Source: Streptomyces olivochromogenes
GTDB taxonomy: Bacteria > Actinomycetota > Actinomycetes > Streptomycetales > Streptomycetaceae
Direction: 5' to 3'
Assembly: GCF_001514115.1 (NCBI RefSeq)
Contig: NZ_KQ948464.1
Location: 124,001-188,000 of the forward strand
Length of the DNA stretch: 64,000 bases
Positions 1 through 6,956 of the stretch are shown here, in pieces. The translations under genes were made by a program, and so were the position numbers. The notes under the pieces were generated by a model. It was not told the DNA's origin. It saw only the letters and a program-made list of their open reading frames with translations, and did not search any database. Within the stretch, counting starts at the first letter, position 1; each line of letters begins with the position of its first letter.

Positions 1-308
1 GGGACCTCGATCGCGAGGGTCCCGAAGCCATCCTCACCGTGGGCTTCGAGAAGGTCACTCCACCACTGGGTGTCGATCGACGCGTCGCACCGCGGACACC
101 CGATCCTCAACAGATTCTGGCCGCAGTCGACAACGGCGGGCGTGTCGTACCAATCGACGTCGATCTCGACGTCCACTCCGTCGGGCAGCCCGGGAGCCAG
201 GTTCGCCACGAGCGCGGCGGTACGGTCGGCCGCCGCCCGTTCGGGCCGCCAGTACGGGTCGGTCGGAATGACCGAGAGGACGTCGTCGCCGCACAGCCGA
301 ACCCGGTG
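1..308 (-). CDS. Hypothetical acidic protein, C-terminus beyond window edge, start unclear
   Basis: Read on the minus strand, this stretch is open from the left edge up to an in-frame TGA at 309-311 and translates to a convincing globular sequence (for example DVLSVIPTDPYWRPE, then VDVEIDVDWYDTPAVVDCGQ, then IGCPRCDAS). The CxxC suggests half of a metal site, the rest lying outside the window. No ATG or GTG lies between the TGA and the conserved-looking part; only a CTG (294-296) is available. Upstream of the TGA the same frame continues as FHAITGDFIDGD, so either the gene carries a nonsense change, or it starts at a rare codon. The family is not recognised. Coding status is fairly sure; boundaries and integrity are not. 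Confidence 0.5.
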
Positions 309-321
309 TCAGTCCCCGTCG

Positions 322-813
322 ATGAAGTCCCCGGTGATCGCGTGGAACGATCGGAGTGTGACCTGTGACGTGTGTGGACACGAAGTGCGACGGATACAGG
401 TATCGGAACCGCTGACGGAATGGGACCTGCGGGTGAAGGAGCGTTGGTTCTGCCCCTGGTGCTACGCATGGACCGAGCTGGGACACCAGCTGCAGGAGGT
501 CTCCCGGCCGCAGTACCAGCCCGTGGACCTGCGCTGGGAGCGGGCGCAATCACCGGAGCTGCCCGGGGACGTGTCCCACGCCTACGACGAGGCCCATGCT
601 TACGAGGACTTCGGCATGACCTTGTGCGGCATAGGGAGCGACAGCCTGGTCCCCTCTCCATACGGCATGTGGACGCCGGAAGGGCAGGATGTCTGCCAAT
701 CCTGCAAGGAGGCTGCGGCCGCCATCGACCAGCGCTGGCCGCTAGAGATGCGCGGCGCCGGGAAACGGATTCATCCGAGGCCTCCCGCCGATTCGGGCCG
801 GCCCCCCTTCTAG
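322..813 (+). CDS. Hypothetical zinc-ribbon protein
   Basis: A protein of about 163 residues with two CxxC pairs near its N-terminus (CDVCGH and FCPWCY) that would form one zinc ribbon, and a later CG...CQSC group (near residues 107 and 131) that may form a second. The C-terminal part (AYEDFGMTLCGIGSDSL... ending in a DQRWPLEMRG stretch) resembles conserved hypothetical proteins I associate with Streptomyces. The frame is open further upstream to 70, but that part is low-complexity Ser/Arg and antisense to the neighbouring gene, so a start at ATG 322 is preferred; GTG 358 (directly before TCDVCG) is an alternative. Divergent from the partial gene at the left edge. Function unknown. Confidence 0.6.
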   Translation: MKSPVIAWNDRSVTCDVCGHEVRRIQVSEPLTEWDLRVKERWFCPWCYAWTELGHQLQEVSRPQYQPVDLRWERAQSPELPGDVSHAYDEAHAYEDFGMTLCGIGSDSLVPSPYGMWTPEGQDVCQSCKEAAAAIDQRWPLEMRGAGKRIHPRPPADSGRPPF

Positions 814-880
814 GACAACCGCCGCGATGACGTGAGCCGCCTCCGTGAGGCCGCCACCCGCAGCTGAGAGCCTCCTGTCC

Positions 881-1336
881 TCAACCCTGCCCGAAGGGCC
901 AAGCGGCGCGGACCTGGGCGAGTCGCAGACGCTGGGCATCGACCCAGTCGTCGGGCAGGCGCACCGATACGCAAACCGAGGTGAGGGACACCGCGGCGTC
1001 CCTCACCACCACCTCGATCGCGTTGAGGACCTCGCCGCGGGAGATGTACGGCCCCTTCGGCGTGATCCGGATCTCCGGGTTTCGACCGTCGTCCATCCAG
1101 CGAACCGGCCGGCCCACAGCGAGTAGTTCGAGCGCCTCCGCCCAATCGTCCAGGTCCTCGGGCAACAGGCACACCTCTGTGAGGTGGCCCTTCGCGAACT
1201 CGCTGGCCACCACGATGTCGACGTCAAGGCAACCGTCCCACGGAAGCACTCCGGTCGTTGGACCCGCCACCCGCACGACCATGCTGTTCTCTCCATCAGC
1301 AAGGCGGATGAGGTCCACCGGACCGCGCTCGGTCAT
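881..1336 (-). CDS. DUF5959 family protein
   Basis: A 151-residue soluble protein. The opening DLIRLADGENSMVVRV, the central LLPEDLDDWAEALELL and the WMDDGRNPEIRI strand match the Streptomyces family DUF5959 as I know it; the function of the family is unknown. The ATG at 1334-1336 is preceded by AGGGG at suitable distance. No signal peptide or membrane segment. It lies in a run of small minus-strand accessory genes, and nothing in the context indicates a role. Confidence 0.75.
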   Translation of the reverse strand: MTERGPVDLIRLADGENSMVVRVAGPTTGVLPWDGCLDVDIVVASEFAKGHLTEVCLLPEDLDDWAEALELLAVGRPVRWMDDGRNPEIRITPKGPYISRGEVLNAIEVVVRDAAVSLTSVCVSVRLPDDWVDAQRLRLAQVRAAWPFGQG

Positions 1337-1458
1337 GTCATATCCCCTGGGCCGTGTGCATGTGCCGACTCATCATGCACACCTCCTCGGCAGACCAGTC
1401 TCCCGGGAGAGCAAGCGCTGATCATTCTGTTCGGAGTTCTTGGGGGAGACACCTTCGG

Positions 1459-2178
1459 TCAGGGGCCGCTGAGGGAGTCGGCCAGAGCCTGGGCCTGGTC
1501 CGTGGTGATACCAAGGGCGATCGGCACCTGCCGGGGGCTGTACGGCGACGAGCACACGGCGATCGGACTGTCACCTGTCACGATCCACCGGGGGCCGTCG
1601 GCCTGGTCGGGCAGCAGGGCGGCGGCCAATTCGTCGGCCGCGTCAGCACGTATCCCGCAGTGGGCCAGTGCCCGCGACACGACGGCAGGTGCCTCACTGG
1701 GCATATCGGCGTCACCGAGCATCGGAAGCAGCAGCAGGAGGCGCTGCGAGGCATCGGACAGACCTTCGTCGCCGTCCTGCGTGCTCGCGGCGAGAGTGGT
1801 GAGTTCGGCCCACGACAGCCCGGGGCCTGCCTCGTCGGCGCCGCAGTCCCCGAGGAAACCGAGCCGCCCCCAGGCGGGGTGGCGGACAAAGAAGTCGACG
1901 TTGTTCATGTCTTCGAAGTTGGCGTACACGGCATGGGCCGTATGCCCACCGTCGAAGGGAACACGGAGAACAGGCCAGGGTTGTTCGGGGTCCCCGAGAC
2001 GATCCACCATCTCCTCGTAGGCCGACGCCTCCACCCCGTAGCGTTCCGGCTTCTCTCCCGGATCACCCACCATCAGCAGGACATGCGCGAGCCAGAACGC
2101 GGGATCGTGCGCGAGATCCTCGCCCGCGACCAGCTCACAGTCGTCCAGGTACTCCGGGATGTGCACGGCACCGGTCAT
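1459..2178 (-). CDS. Hypothetical protein
   Basis: A 239-residue acidic, probably cytosolic protein beginning MTGAVHIPEYLDD. I do not recognise the family. The frame stays open upstream to 2370, but that part overlaps the ATPase gene and is Ser/Pro/Arg-rich, so the ATG at 2176-2178 was chosen even though its ribosome site is weak. The last 44 bases of the upstream ATPase gene overlap this start, suggesting translational coupling and an operon of the two. Features seen: an aromatic FFVRHPAWGRLGF stretch in the middle, a Leu-rich helix (LLLLLP), and a C-terminal stretch with GPRWIVTGDSP then ALADSLSGP. Confidence 0.6.
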   Translation of the reverse strand: MTGAVHIPEYLDDCELVAGEDLAHDPAFWLAHVLLMVGDPGEKPERYGVEASAYEEMVDRLGDPEQPWPVLRVPFDGGHTAHAVYANFEDMNNVDFFVRHPAWGRLGFLGDCGADEAGPGLSWAELTTLAASTQDGDEGLSDASQRLLLLLPMLGDADMPSEAPAVVSRALAHCGIRADAADELAAALLPDQADGPRWIVTGDSPIAVCSSPYSPRQVPIALGITTDQAQALADSLSGP

Positions 2179-2632
2179 GGCCGGAGGGTACTCGGGACCA
2201 CATGAGCATGCCGCCCCGCCCGAAGAGGTCGTCGCCGAGCGGGTAGCCACCCCATGCATCTGCGTAATGGCATACGAGGACCAGTCCGCGCCCGCCGTCC
2301 GCCTCGGCGGGGACGGGGTGGAGCGGACCGGAATCCTTGTCGAAGGGAGGCGGAATGTGGGGGTCGGCATCCCACACGCGGACGCGAGGGCGAGCGCTTC
2401 CCAAGGCCCGGAGACGGAGGGTGGAGGGCCCGGTGGAGTGCCGGTAGGCGTTCGTGACGAGTTCCGAGGTCAGCAGCTCGGCGGTGCCGGTGAACTGGGT
2501 CATGCCGTGTCCGGCGAGTACGGCTCTGAGAGTGACACGGGCGATGCGCGGCGCGAGCGGATCGTGCGGCAACTGAAGGGCGTACGCCCAAGATGCGGAC
2601 GCATCGGACTTCTGCGGGGATACGGTGACCAT
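2135..2632 (-). CDS. ATP-binding protein, RsbW/anti-sigma-type (HATPase_c_2)
   Basis: A 165-residue GHKL-type ATPase domain standing alone. The N-box is visible as LLTSELVTNAYRHS (near residues 58-71), followed by VRVWDADPH (G1-like) and GGRGLVLVCHYADAWG (G2-like). Streptomyces genomes carry dozens of such orphan serine-kinase-like proteins; some act as anti-sigma or anti-anti-sigma partners, most are uncharacterised. The ATG at 2630-2632 has AAGAGGCG just upstream; the frame continues upstream but without similarity. It overlaps the start of the next minus-strand gene by 44 bases. No sigma factor or STAS partner is adjacent, so the target is unknown. Confidence 0.8.
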   Translation of the reverse strand: MVTVSPQKSDASASWAYALQLPHDPLAPRIARVTLRAVLAGHGMTQFTGTAELLTSELVTNAYRHSTGPSTLRLRALGSARPRVRVWDADPHIPPPFDKDSGPLHPVPAEADGGRGLVLVCHYADAWGGYPLGDDLFGRGGMLMWSRVPSGHDRCRAHPGVPGRL

Positions 2633-2899
2633 GAACGCCTCTTGCGGTGAGGGGACTTGGTTCGCTCGATGGGTCCGGCCAGGCGGTGGCATGTCGCATG
2701 GGTACAGACGAGCTTGGGTGTCGTGTGTAGCGCGGTGCGCTTCCGGCTTACCGGCGAGACCAGTTGAGCGGCTTGAGGCCCACCGCCCGCCGTCGGCGGC
2801 TGGGTACTCGTCCTTCACCACACGTCAACCTGAGGCCGGAAGGGCTCATTTTATCGCCAGCCCTGACGCAGGTTCAGGCAGCCAACCGGGAACGCTCAC

Positions 2900-3598
2900 T
2901 TATCGGTCGAAACATCCGCATTCACCTCTGTCTCCCCGCGGACGGCCAGCACACCGCAAGCCGTCAACCACGGCAGGACTGAATCTCAGCTGAGCGCCAT
3001 CCGGGAGCCCTGCAATCATCGTGGCAAATCCGCCCCAGTAGCGCATCGCCGATACGGCCTCAATGAGCACCATGTTTTCAACTGAGAAATCTCCACCGCA
3101 ACTAAATGGCACTCTTGGAATAAGTCGGTGACCAACAGGAAGTGCACCATTTTCGACTTGCCATGCGTGGGCAATCGAATATCCCGTAGCGTAGTCGGAC
3201 TGCGCGAGAACTCGCGAAGCCCACTCCTCGACACTGTTGGCAAAAACGGCCATCTTCGCAGTTTCGGGGTCAAACAAACAGACCGCTTCATCTATAAGAG
3301 CGAACTGTCCACCGAAGACATCCTCGGCGAAGAACAGCGCAGGGGGCACCAATTCGCCGTAAGACTCGACCCAGAGTTGTCGGTAATTCCACTCCCCAAG
3401 CGAGCGCCCCGACAGCACCGCGTCGCCCGCGGGGAAAACGTGCAAAGCCGATTCAAGTGCATAGAAACCGTTACGCGCGGAAAGCAGTGCACCCAACTGC
3501 CGGGCAGTCCCGCCGAATAGAGCGTCGTTCTTCGGCGGGGCGTCCGAGAGAGCATCGCCTGCGATCGCGAGCAACTCGCCGATACCTCTGAATTCCAT
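2900..3598 (-). CDS. SMI1/KNR4 (SUKH) family immunity-like protein
   Basis: A 232-residue protein with SUKH-fold features: N-terminal helices, LPDGAQ-type turns, a central FFAEDVFGGQFALIDEAV strand pair and a late FATMIAGLPDGAQLRFS segment. SUKH proteins are typically immunity proteins against nuclease or deaminase toxins of polymorphic toxin systems. The ATG lies 3 bases after the stop of the NucA/NucB-like toxin remnant, exactly the toxin-immunity order of such modules. The DNA is visibly less GC-rich than its neighbours (A/T-rich third positions around 3060-3300), a sign of horizontal acquisition. The last ~25 residues (rich in Arg, Gly, Cys) look like read-through beyond the usual end of the domain. 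Confidence 0.75.
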   Translation of the reverse strand: MEFRGIGELLAIAGDALSDAPPKNDALFGGTARQLGALLSARNGFYALESALHVFPAGDAVLSGRSLGEWNYRQLWVESYGELVPPALFFAEDVFGGQFALIDEAVCLFDPETAKMAVFANSVEEWASRVLAQSDYATGYSIAHAWQVENGALPVGHRLIPRVPFSCGGDFSVENMVLIEAVSAMRYWGGFATMIAGLPDGAQLRFSPAVVDGLRCAGRPRGDRGECGCFDR

Positions 3599-3601
3599 TT
3601 A

Positions 3602-3946
3602 CTAGCCGCCCAAGATGTAGCCGAGACTCTGAATCACGACCTTCACCCTACCGCCATCTGGAATATCGACAAGTTGATTCTTCATGTCTGAACCGGCACC
3701 ACGGCTATCTCCAGCGCCTATGTGCTTCACATGGGCCCCTTGCCCTTCCCGGAAGATAGCTGGCGGGAATTCGTCCCTATCTTGACCGGGCCGAGTCGGT
3801 ATCCCTCGAAGGTTATCCGCTCGACGCGCGTCTGCTCCGGCCCGATCAAGAGCCACCATCAGACCCTCGCCGTCCTCTTCAGCAGCATGTATCGCACTGC
3901 CAGGATGCCGAATTGCGTCGATTGTCCAAGTAGCGGGTCGAGGTCG
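3602..3946 (-). pseudogene. C-terminal remnant of a NucA/NucB-type DNase toxin
   Basis: The minus-strand frame from 3946 to the TAG at 3602-3604 encodes the end of a NucA/NucB-like deoxyribonuclease domain: a TIDAIRHPG segment, then RADNLRGIPTRPGQDRDEFPPA, then GAHVKHIGAGDSRGAGSDM and NQLVDIPDGGRVKVVI. The RDE(F/Y)PPA, the HVKHI histidine and the DSRGAGS motif are the recognisable core of this family. The frame is closed upstream by a TGA at 3947-3949 and has no sensible start before ATG 3859, which would give an 85-residue fragment. The large carrier (RHS, WXG or similar) expected in front is absent; the next thing upstream is an unrelated lipoprotein gene. I read it as the broken tail of a polymorphic toxin whose immunity gene survives downstream. 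Confidence 0.7.
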
Positions 3947-3982
3947 TCATCTTGCCCTTGCGTCCAGCAGTATGAGACGGCG

Positions 3983-4708
3983 TCAGTTGGCGGTGAACCG
4001 CTTCGGCGCCTGGGTCGGATTGCCGCCCGAGGGAAGCTTCTGGCCGGGGCACTCGGAGAGCACCTTCTTCATCGCGGCCTTCTCCCCGCCGGTGACCCAC
4101 AGCCCGTACTTCTTCTTCACGGCCACCTGCGCGGCCACATACGTGCAGCGGTACCCCTTGTTGGGCGGGAGCCAGGTCGCGGTGTCGCCGTCGCCCTTGC
4201 TGCGGTTGGTGCTCGCGTCGACGGACAGCAGGTTGAGCGGGTCGTTGGCCAGCGCTATCCGCTTGCTCGCGTCCCAGTACTTGGCGCCCTTCTGCCAGGC
4301 GTCCGAGAGTGCGACGAGGTGGTCTATGTCCACCAGGCTGCGGCCACGCTTGTAGGTCACTTCCTTGCCGGAGTACGGGTCCGGGTCGAGCGCCCCGGAG
4401 ACGACCTTGCAGGTGCCGCCGGTGAACTTCACGTTCTTCAGGTCCCGCTTGAGGACGTCGTCGCGGGTGTCGCACTTGTTGGAGTCCGTGTCGGCCCAGG
4501 CCGTGCCGAACCTCGCCCTGCTGTAGCCCGTCTTGGGCGCGCGCCCCTTGACGGTCAGCGAGTCCACGGCGGTGAGCGCGGCGCCGCCGGCCACCGTGCC
4601 CTGCGGGCCGGCGGAGCCCGTGGTCTCCTTCTTGCAGCCGCTGACCCCCGCGCCGACGACGAACAGCACCAATGCGGCAGCCGCCGCCCCACCCCTCAGA
4701 CGCACCAC
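3983..4708 (-). CDS. Secreted HNH endonuclease lipoprotein (DUF1524 family)
   Basis: A 241-residue protein with a lipoprotein signal: VVRLRGG, a hydrophobic Ala/Leu/Val stretch, then the lipobox VSGC (Cys near residue 22). The mature part carries the DUF1524/HNH pattern: DIDHLVALSDAW, then ANDPLNLLSVDASTNRSKGD, then WLPPNKGYRCTYVAAQ. The His of DIDHLV and the Asn/Lys of NRSKGD are the expected catalytic and structural residues. Start GTG 4706-4708 was chosen for the GGGGAGG about 7 bases upstream; ORF extension upstream is Arg-rich and antisense to the small plus-strand gene. Likely a cell-surface or released nuclease for DNA breakdown. The following 35 bases separate it from the toxin remnant. 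Confidence 0.85.
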   Translation of the reverse strand: MVRLRGGAAAAALVLFVVGAGVSGCKKETTGSAGPQGTVAGGAALTAVDSLTVKGRAPKTGYSRARFGTAWADTDSNKCDTRDDVLKRDLKNVKFTGGTCKVVSGALDPDPYSGKEVTYKRGRSLVDIDHLVALSDAWQKGAKYWDASKRIALANDPLNLLSVDASTNRSKGDGDTATWLPPNKGYRCTYVAAQVAVKKKYGLWVTGGEKAAMKKVLSECPGQKLPSGGNPTQAPKRFTAN

Positions 4709-4871
4709 GACGCCCCTCCCCTTTGTTCCCCGGGTCCGCCCTGCACAGGGCGTGTTTCCCTGGTGCCCACGGTAGCGGCGGGCATGCCCGGCCCATACCC
4801 TCCTCCAACGGGCAATAGGTGCACGCCGGGCGTATCGTCGGTGGTGACACACCTCCGGAAGGAGCTCCCGC

Positions 4872-5060
4872 ATGGGCATCTTCGACAGATTCAAGGATCA
4901 GGCGAAGTCCAAGGGCAAGGACATGTCCGACGCCGGGGAACGGGAGATCAACGAGAAGACGGGCAACAAGTACACGGACCAGGTCGACGACGCCCAGCAG
5001 AAGATCGAGGGCTCGATGGGCATGGACCGCGAACCGACCGACCGGCCCGATCAGCCGTAG
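4872..5060 (+). CDS. MT0933-like antitoxin-family small protein
   Basis: A 62-residue, highly charged protein starting MGIFDRFKDQAK and ending in an acidic Pro-rich tail, with KTGNKYTDQVDDAQQKIEG in the middle. It fits the family named after M. tuberculosis MT0933 (annotated antitoxin), which also resembles CsbD-like stress proteins. AAGGAG lies about 8 bases before the ATG. No toxin partner is adjacent; the divergent nuclease lipoprotein starts 163 bases away but there is no evidence they pair. The last 15 bases including the stop (5046-5060) are duplicated directly downstream (to 5078). Confidence 0.7.
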   Translation: MGIFDRFKDQAKSKGKDMSDAGEREINEKTGNKYTDQVDDAQQKIEGSMGMDREPTDRPDQP

Positions 5061-5237
5061 ACCCCGATCAGCCGTAGCCGCGCAGACGCGCGAGGCACGA
5101 CACACCCACCGATCGACCGTGACACCTAGGCCGTCCGCGAAGCCCAACTCCCGCGGGCGGCTTCAAGTGCGTCACCCGGCGACGCACGCTCTCCCGCCCG
5201 CATACCCCCCACACACCCACATCATCACGCCCTCCCG

Positions 5238-6215
5238 TCACACCTTCCCGATCCCCAACGTGGACTCCGAAGGCAGCAGCCCCGAACCCAGCACCGCGAC
5301 CCAGAACTCGCCGAGCAGCTCGGTCAGTCGACTCCGGTCGGCCGGGGTGAGGGCGAGCCAGGGGGCGGCGGCCAGTTCGTCCGTGTGGCGTTCGACCGCG
5401 GCGCGGAGCTCGCGGCCCGCGGGTGTGGCAGTGCCGGATTCGGTCACGAGGCCGCGCGCGGCGAGGCGTGCACGGGCGGCGCTCCACTCCTGCACGCTCC
5501 AGCCGCGGCTCTCGAAGCGCTCGACGGAGGCCGCACCGATCGCCGCGAAGGACACGAGCGCTTCGACGGGGTCGAGCCCGGCGACGAGCAGCGCCGCGAG
5601 ATGTCCGTCGCCCCGGTGCTCGCGCAGGATCGTCGCCGCATGCCACAACTGGAGGTGCGGGGCCACCGGCCACGCCGACTCCGCGTTGGCCGCGGCCATG
5701 GGGCGACCCGCGGTGTTCGCGGCCTCGGCGGCACAGCGCAACAGCCCTGCGGCCTCGGCGAGTTCGGGGCTCGCCGCGCGGTCGCCGAATATCGCGCGGT
5801 ACGCCCGGTCCATGCCCCGCTCCCGCGCCTTCAGCACATCCGCGGGGCTCGCGGTGTCCCACGCGGAGTCCATGTGCACGGCGACCATCCGCGGGCTGAA
5901 GCTGTAGAAGGCGGATGACACGCGCTCGCTCCCGACCGCCCCCAACGGCGCGGCACGGAAGGGGAAGTAGGTCGGCCAGCGGTCCTCCGCCGACCCGGCG
6001 TACCCGAGCGCGGCCGACTCCGCGAAGACCTCCGGCGCGTAGTAGAGCACCGCATGCAGGGGCTCCAGCAGGTGCCACAGCCGACGCACCTCGCCGAGCT
6101 CGATCCCGACCTCACCCCCGGCCCTCACCCCTACCCCTGCCCCGATCCCGGTCTCCACACCGACAACCCCGTCCCCCTGAACCATCCCGGCCACCTCACC
6201 ACCGTGCTCCGACAT
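5238..6215 (-). CDS. SCO6745-family protein
   Basis: A 325-residue protein. The sequence RRLWHLLEPLHAVLYYAPEVFAE, followed by FPFRAAPLGAVG and FYSFSPRMV, is the signature of the actinobacterial SCO6745 family (helical, function unknown). The C-terminal third (near residues 215-300) reads like a winged-helix domain (ARARLAARGLVTESGTATPAGRELR), as in MarR-type folds. Start ATG 6213-6215 has GAGGGGG upstream; the longer reading frame adds only Gly/Val repeats. It is transcribed divergently from a TetR regulator with a palindromic 100-base gap, so it may be that regulator's target. Confidence 0.8.
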   Translation of the reverse strand: MSEHGGEVAGMVQGDGVVGVETGIGAGVGVRAGGEVGIELGEVRRLWHLLEPLHAVLYYAPEVFAESAALGYAGSAEDRWPTYFPFRAAPLGAVGSERVSSAFYSFSPRMVAVHMDSAWDTASPADVLKARERGMDRAYRAIFGDRAASPELAEAAGLLRCAAEAANTAGRPMAAANAESAWPVAPHLQLWHAATILREHRGDGHLAALLVAGLDPVEALVSFAAIGAASVERFESRGWSVQEWSAARARLAARGLVTESGTATPAGRELRAAVERHTDELAAAPWLALTPADRSRLTELLGEFWVAVLGSGLLPSESTLGIGKV

Positions 6216-6252
6216 GACGAACCCCCTCGTCCCGTTCCCACCCATGCGACAA

Positions 6253-6293
6253 CTTGACACTGACAAGATTGCCCGAACCCGCCGAACTTGTCA
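6253..6293. promoter_or_regulatory. Candidate TetR operator between divergent genes
   Basis: CTTGACACTGACAAG (6253-6267) is a 15-base palindrome with one mismatched pair and a central C; CTTGTCA recurs at 6287-6293 so that GACAAG and CTTGTC also form a second, wider inverted repeat. It sits in the short gap between the SCO6745-family gene and the TetR gene, where an autoregulatory site is expected. TAGATT (6299-6304) could be a -10 for the TetR gene. Inference from symmetry and position only. Confidence 0.4.
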
Positions 6294-6316
6294 ATGCCTA
6301 GATTCCGCGTACGCTG

Positions 6317-6907
6317 ATGACCATGGAGACCGCGAAGACCACTCCCGAACGCCCCTATCACCACGGCGATCTGCGTCGCGCGATCCTGAGCGCCGCGCTC
6401 GACGTCATCGCCGCCGAAGGCCCGTCCGCGCTGAGTCTGCGCGACCTGGCCCGCCGGGCAGGCGTCTCGCACGCGGCTCCGGCCCACCACTTCAAGGACC
6501 GCACCGGCCTGCTCACCGCGATCGCGGCCGAGGGCCACGCGCTGCTGTCGGCCGCGCTCACCGAGGCCACGGACCTACGGGACGCGGGCGTCCACTACGT
6601 ACGCTTCGCGCGTGAGCATCCCGCGCACTTCCAGGTGATGTTCACGCCGGAGCTGCTGCGCGAGAACGACCTGGAGCTGACCACGGCCCGCGCCCTGACC
6701 GCGGACCGCCTGCGCCAGGCCGTCTCCGACCGGGTGCCGGAACCCGGCACCGACCCCCGCCTCGCCGGAGTCGCCGCCTGGTCCCTGGCCCACGGTTTCG
6801 CCACGCTGCTCCTCGGCCACAACCTGGACGCCGCGGTCGGCGACCAGGACCCCGAGGAGGTCTTCCGCACCCTGACGGGAATGCTGTTCCAGCCACCGTC
6901 GGCGTGA
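6317..6907 (+). CDS. TetR/AcrR family transcriptional regulator
   Basis: A 196-residue regulator. The N-terminal HTH is clear (YHHGDLRRAILSAALDVIAAEG, then SLRDLARRAGVSHAAPAHHFKDRTGLL, residues 14-68). The ligand domain contains a WHG-type signature (VHYVRFAREHPAHFQVMF and AAWSLAHGFATLLLG), placing it in the TetR_C_33/WHG group. Start may be ATG 6317 or ATG 6323. It is divergent from the SCO6745-family gene and the shared intergenic region holds palindromic TTGACA/TGACAAG elements, so autoregulation and control of the divergent gene are likely. The ligand is unknown. Confidence 0.9.
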   Translation: MTMETAKTTPERPYHHGDLRRAILSAALDVIAAEGPSALSLRDLARRAGVSHAAPAHHFKDRTGLLTAIAAEGHALLSAALTEATDLRDAGVHYVRFAREHPAHFQVMFTPELLRENDLELTTARALTADRLRQAVSDRVPEPGTDPRLAGVAAWSLAHGFATLLLGHNLDAAVGDQDPEEVFRTLTGMLFQPPSA

Positions 6908-6956
6908 GCCCGGCCTCAACCACCAGCCGCGACGACGCCTACGACCTCTACGACCT

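Noticed and set aside
70..321. N-terminal extension of the zinc-ribbon gene to an earlier ATG
   Set aside because: This part is low-complexity Ser/Arg sequence and is antisense to a better-looking minus-strand frame; the ribbon starts after residue 85.
2764..2982. Small plus-strand frames between the ATPase and the SUKH gene
   Set aside because: No ribosome site or recognisable sequence; part lies antisense to the SUKH gene end.
4708..4894. Longer start of the HNH lipoprotein
   Set aside because: The extension would bury the lipoprotein signal under ~60 Arg-rich residues and overlap the small plus-strand gene; the GTG with GGGGAGG gives a normal signal peptide.
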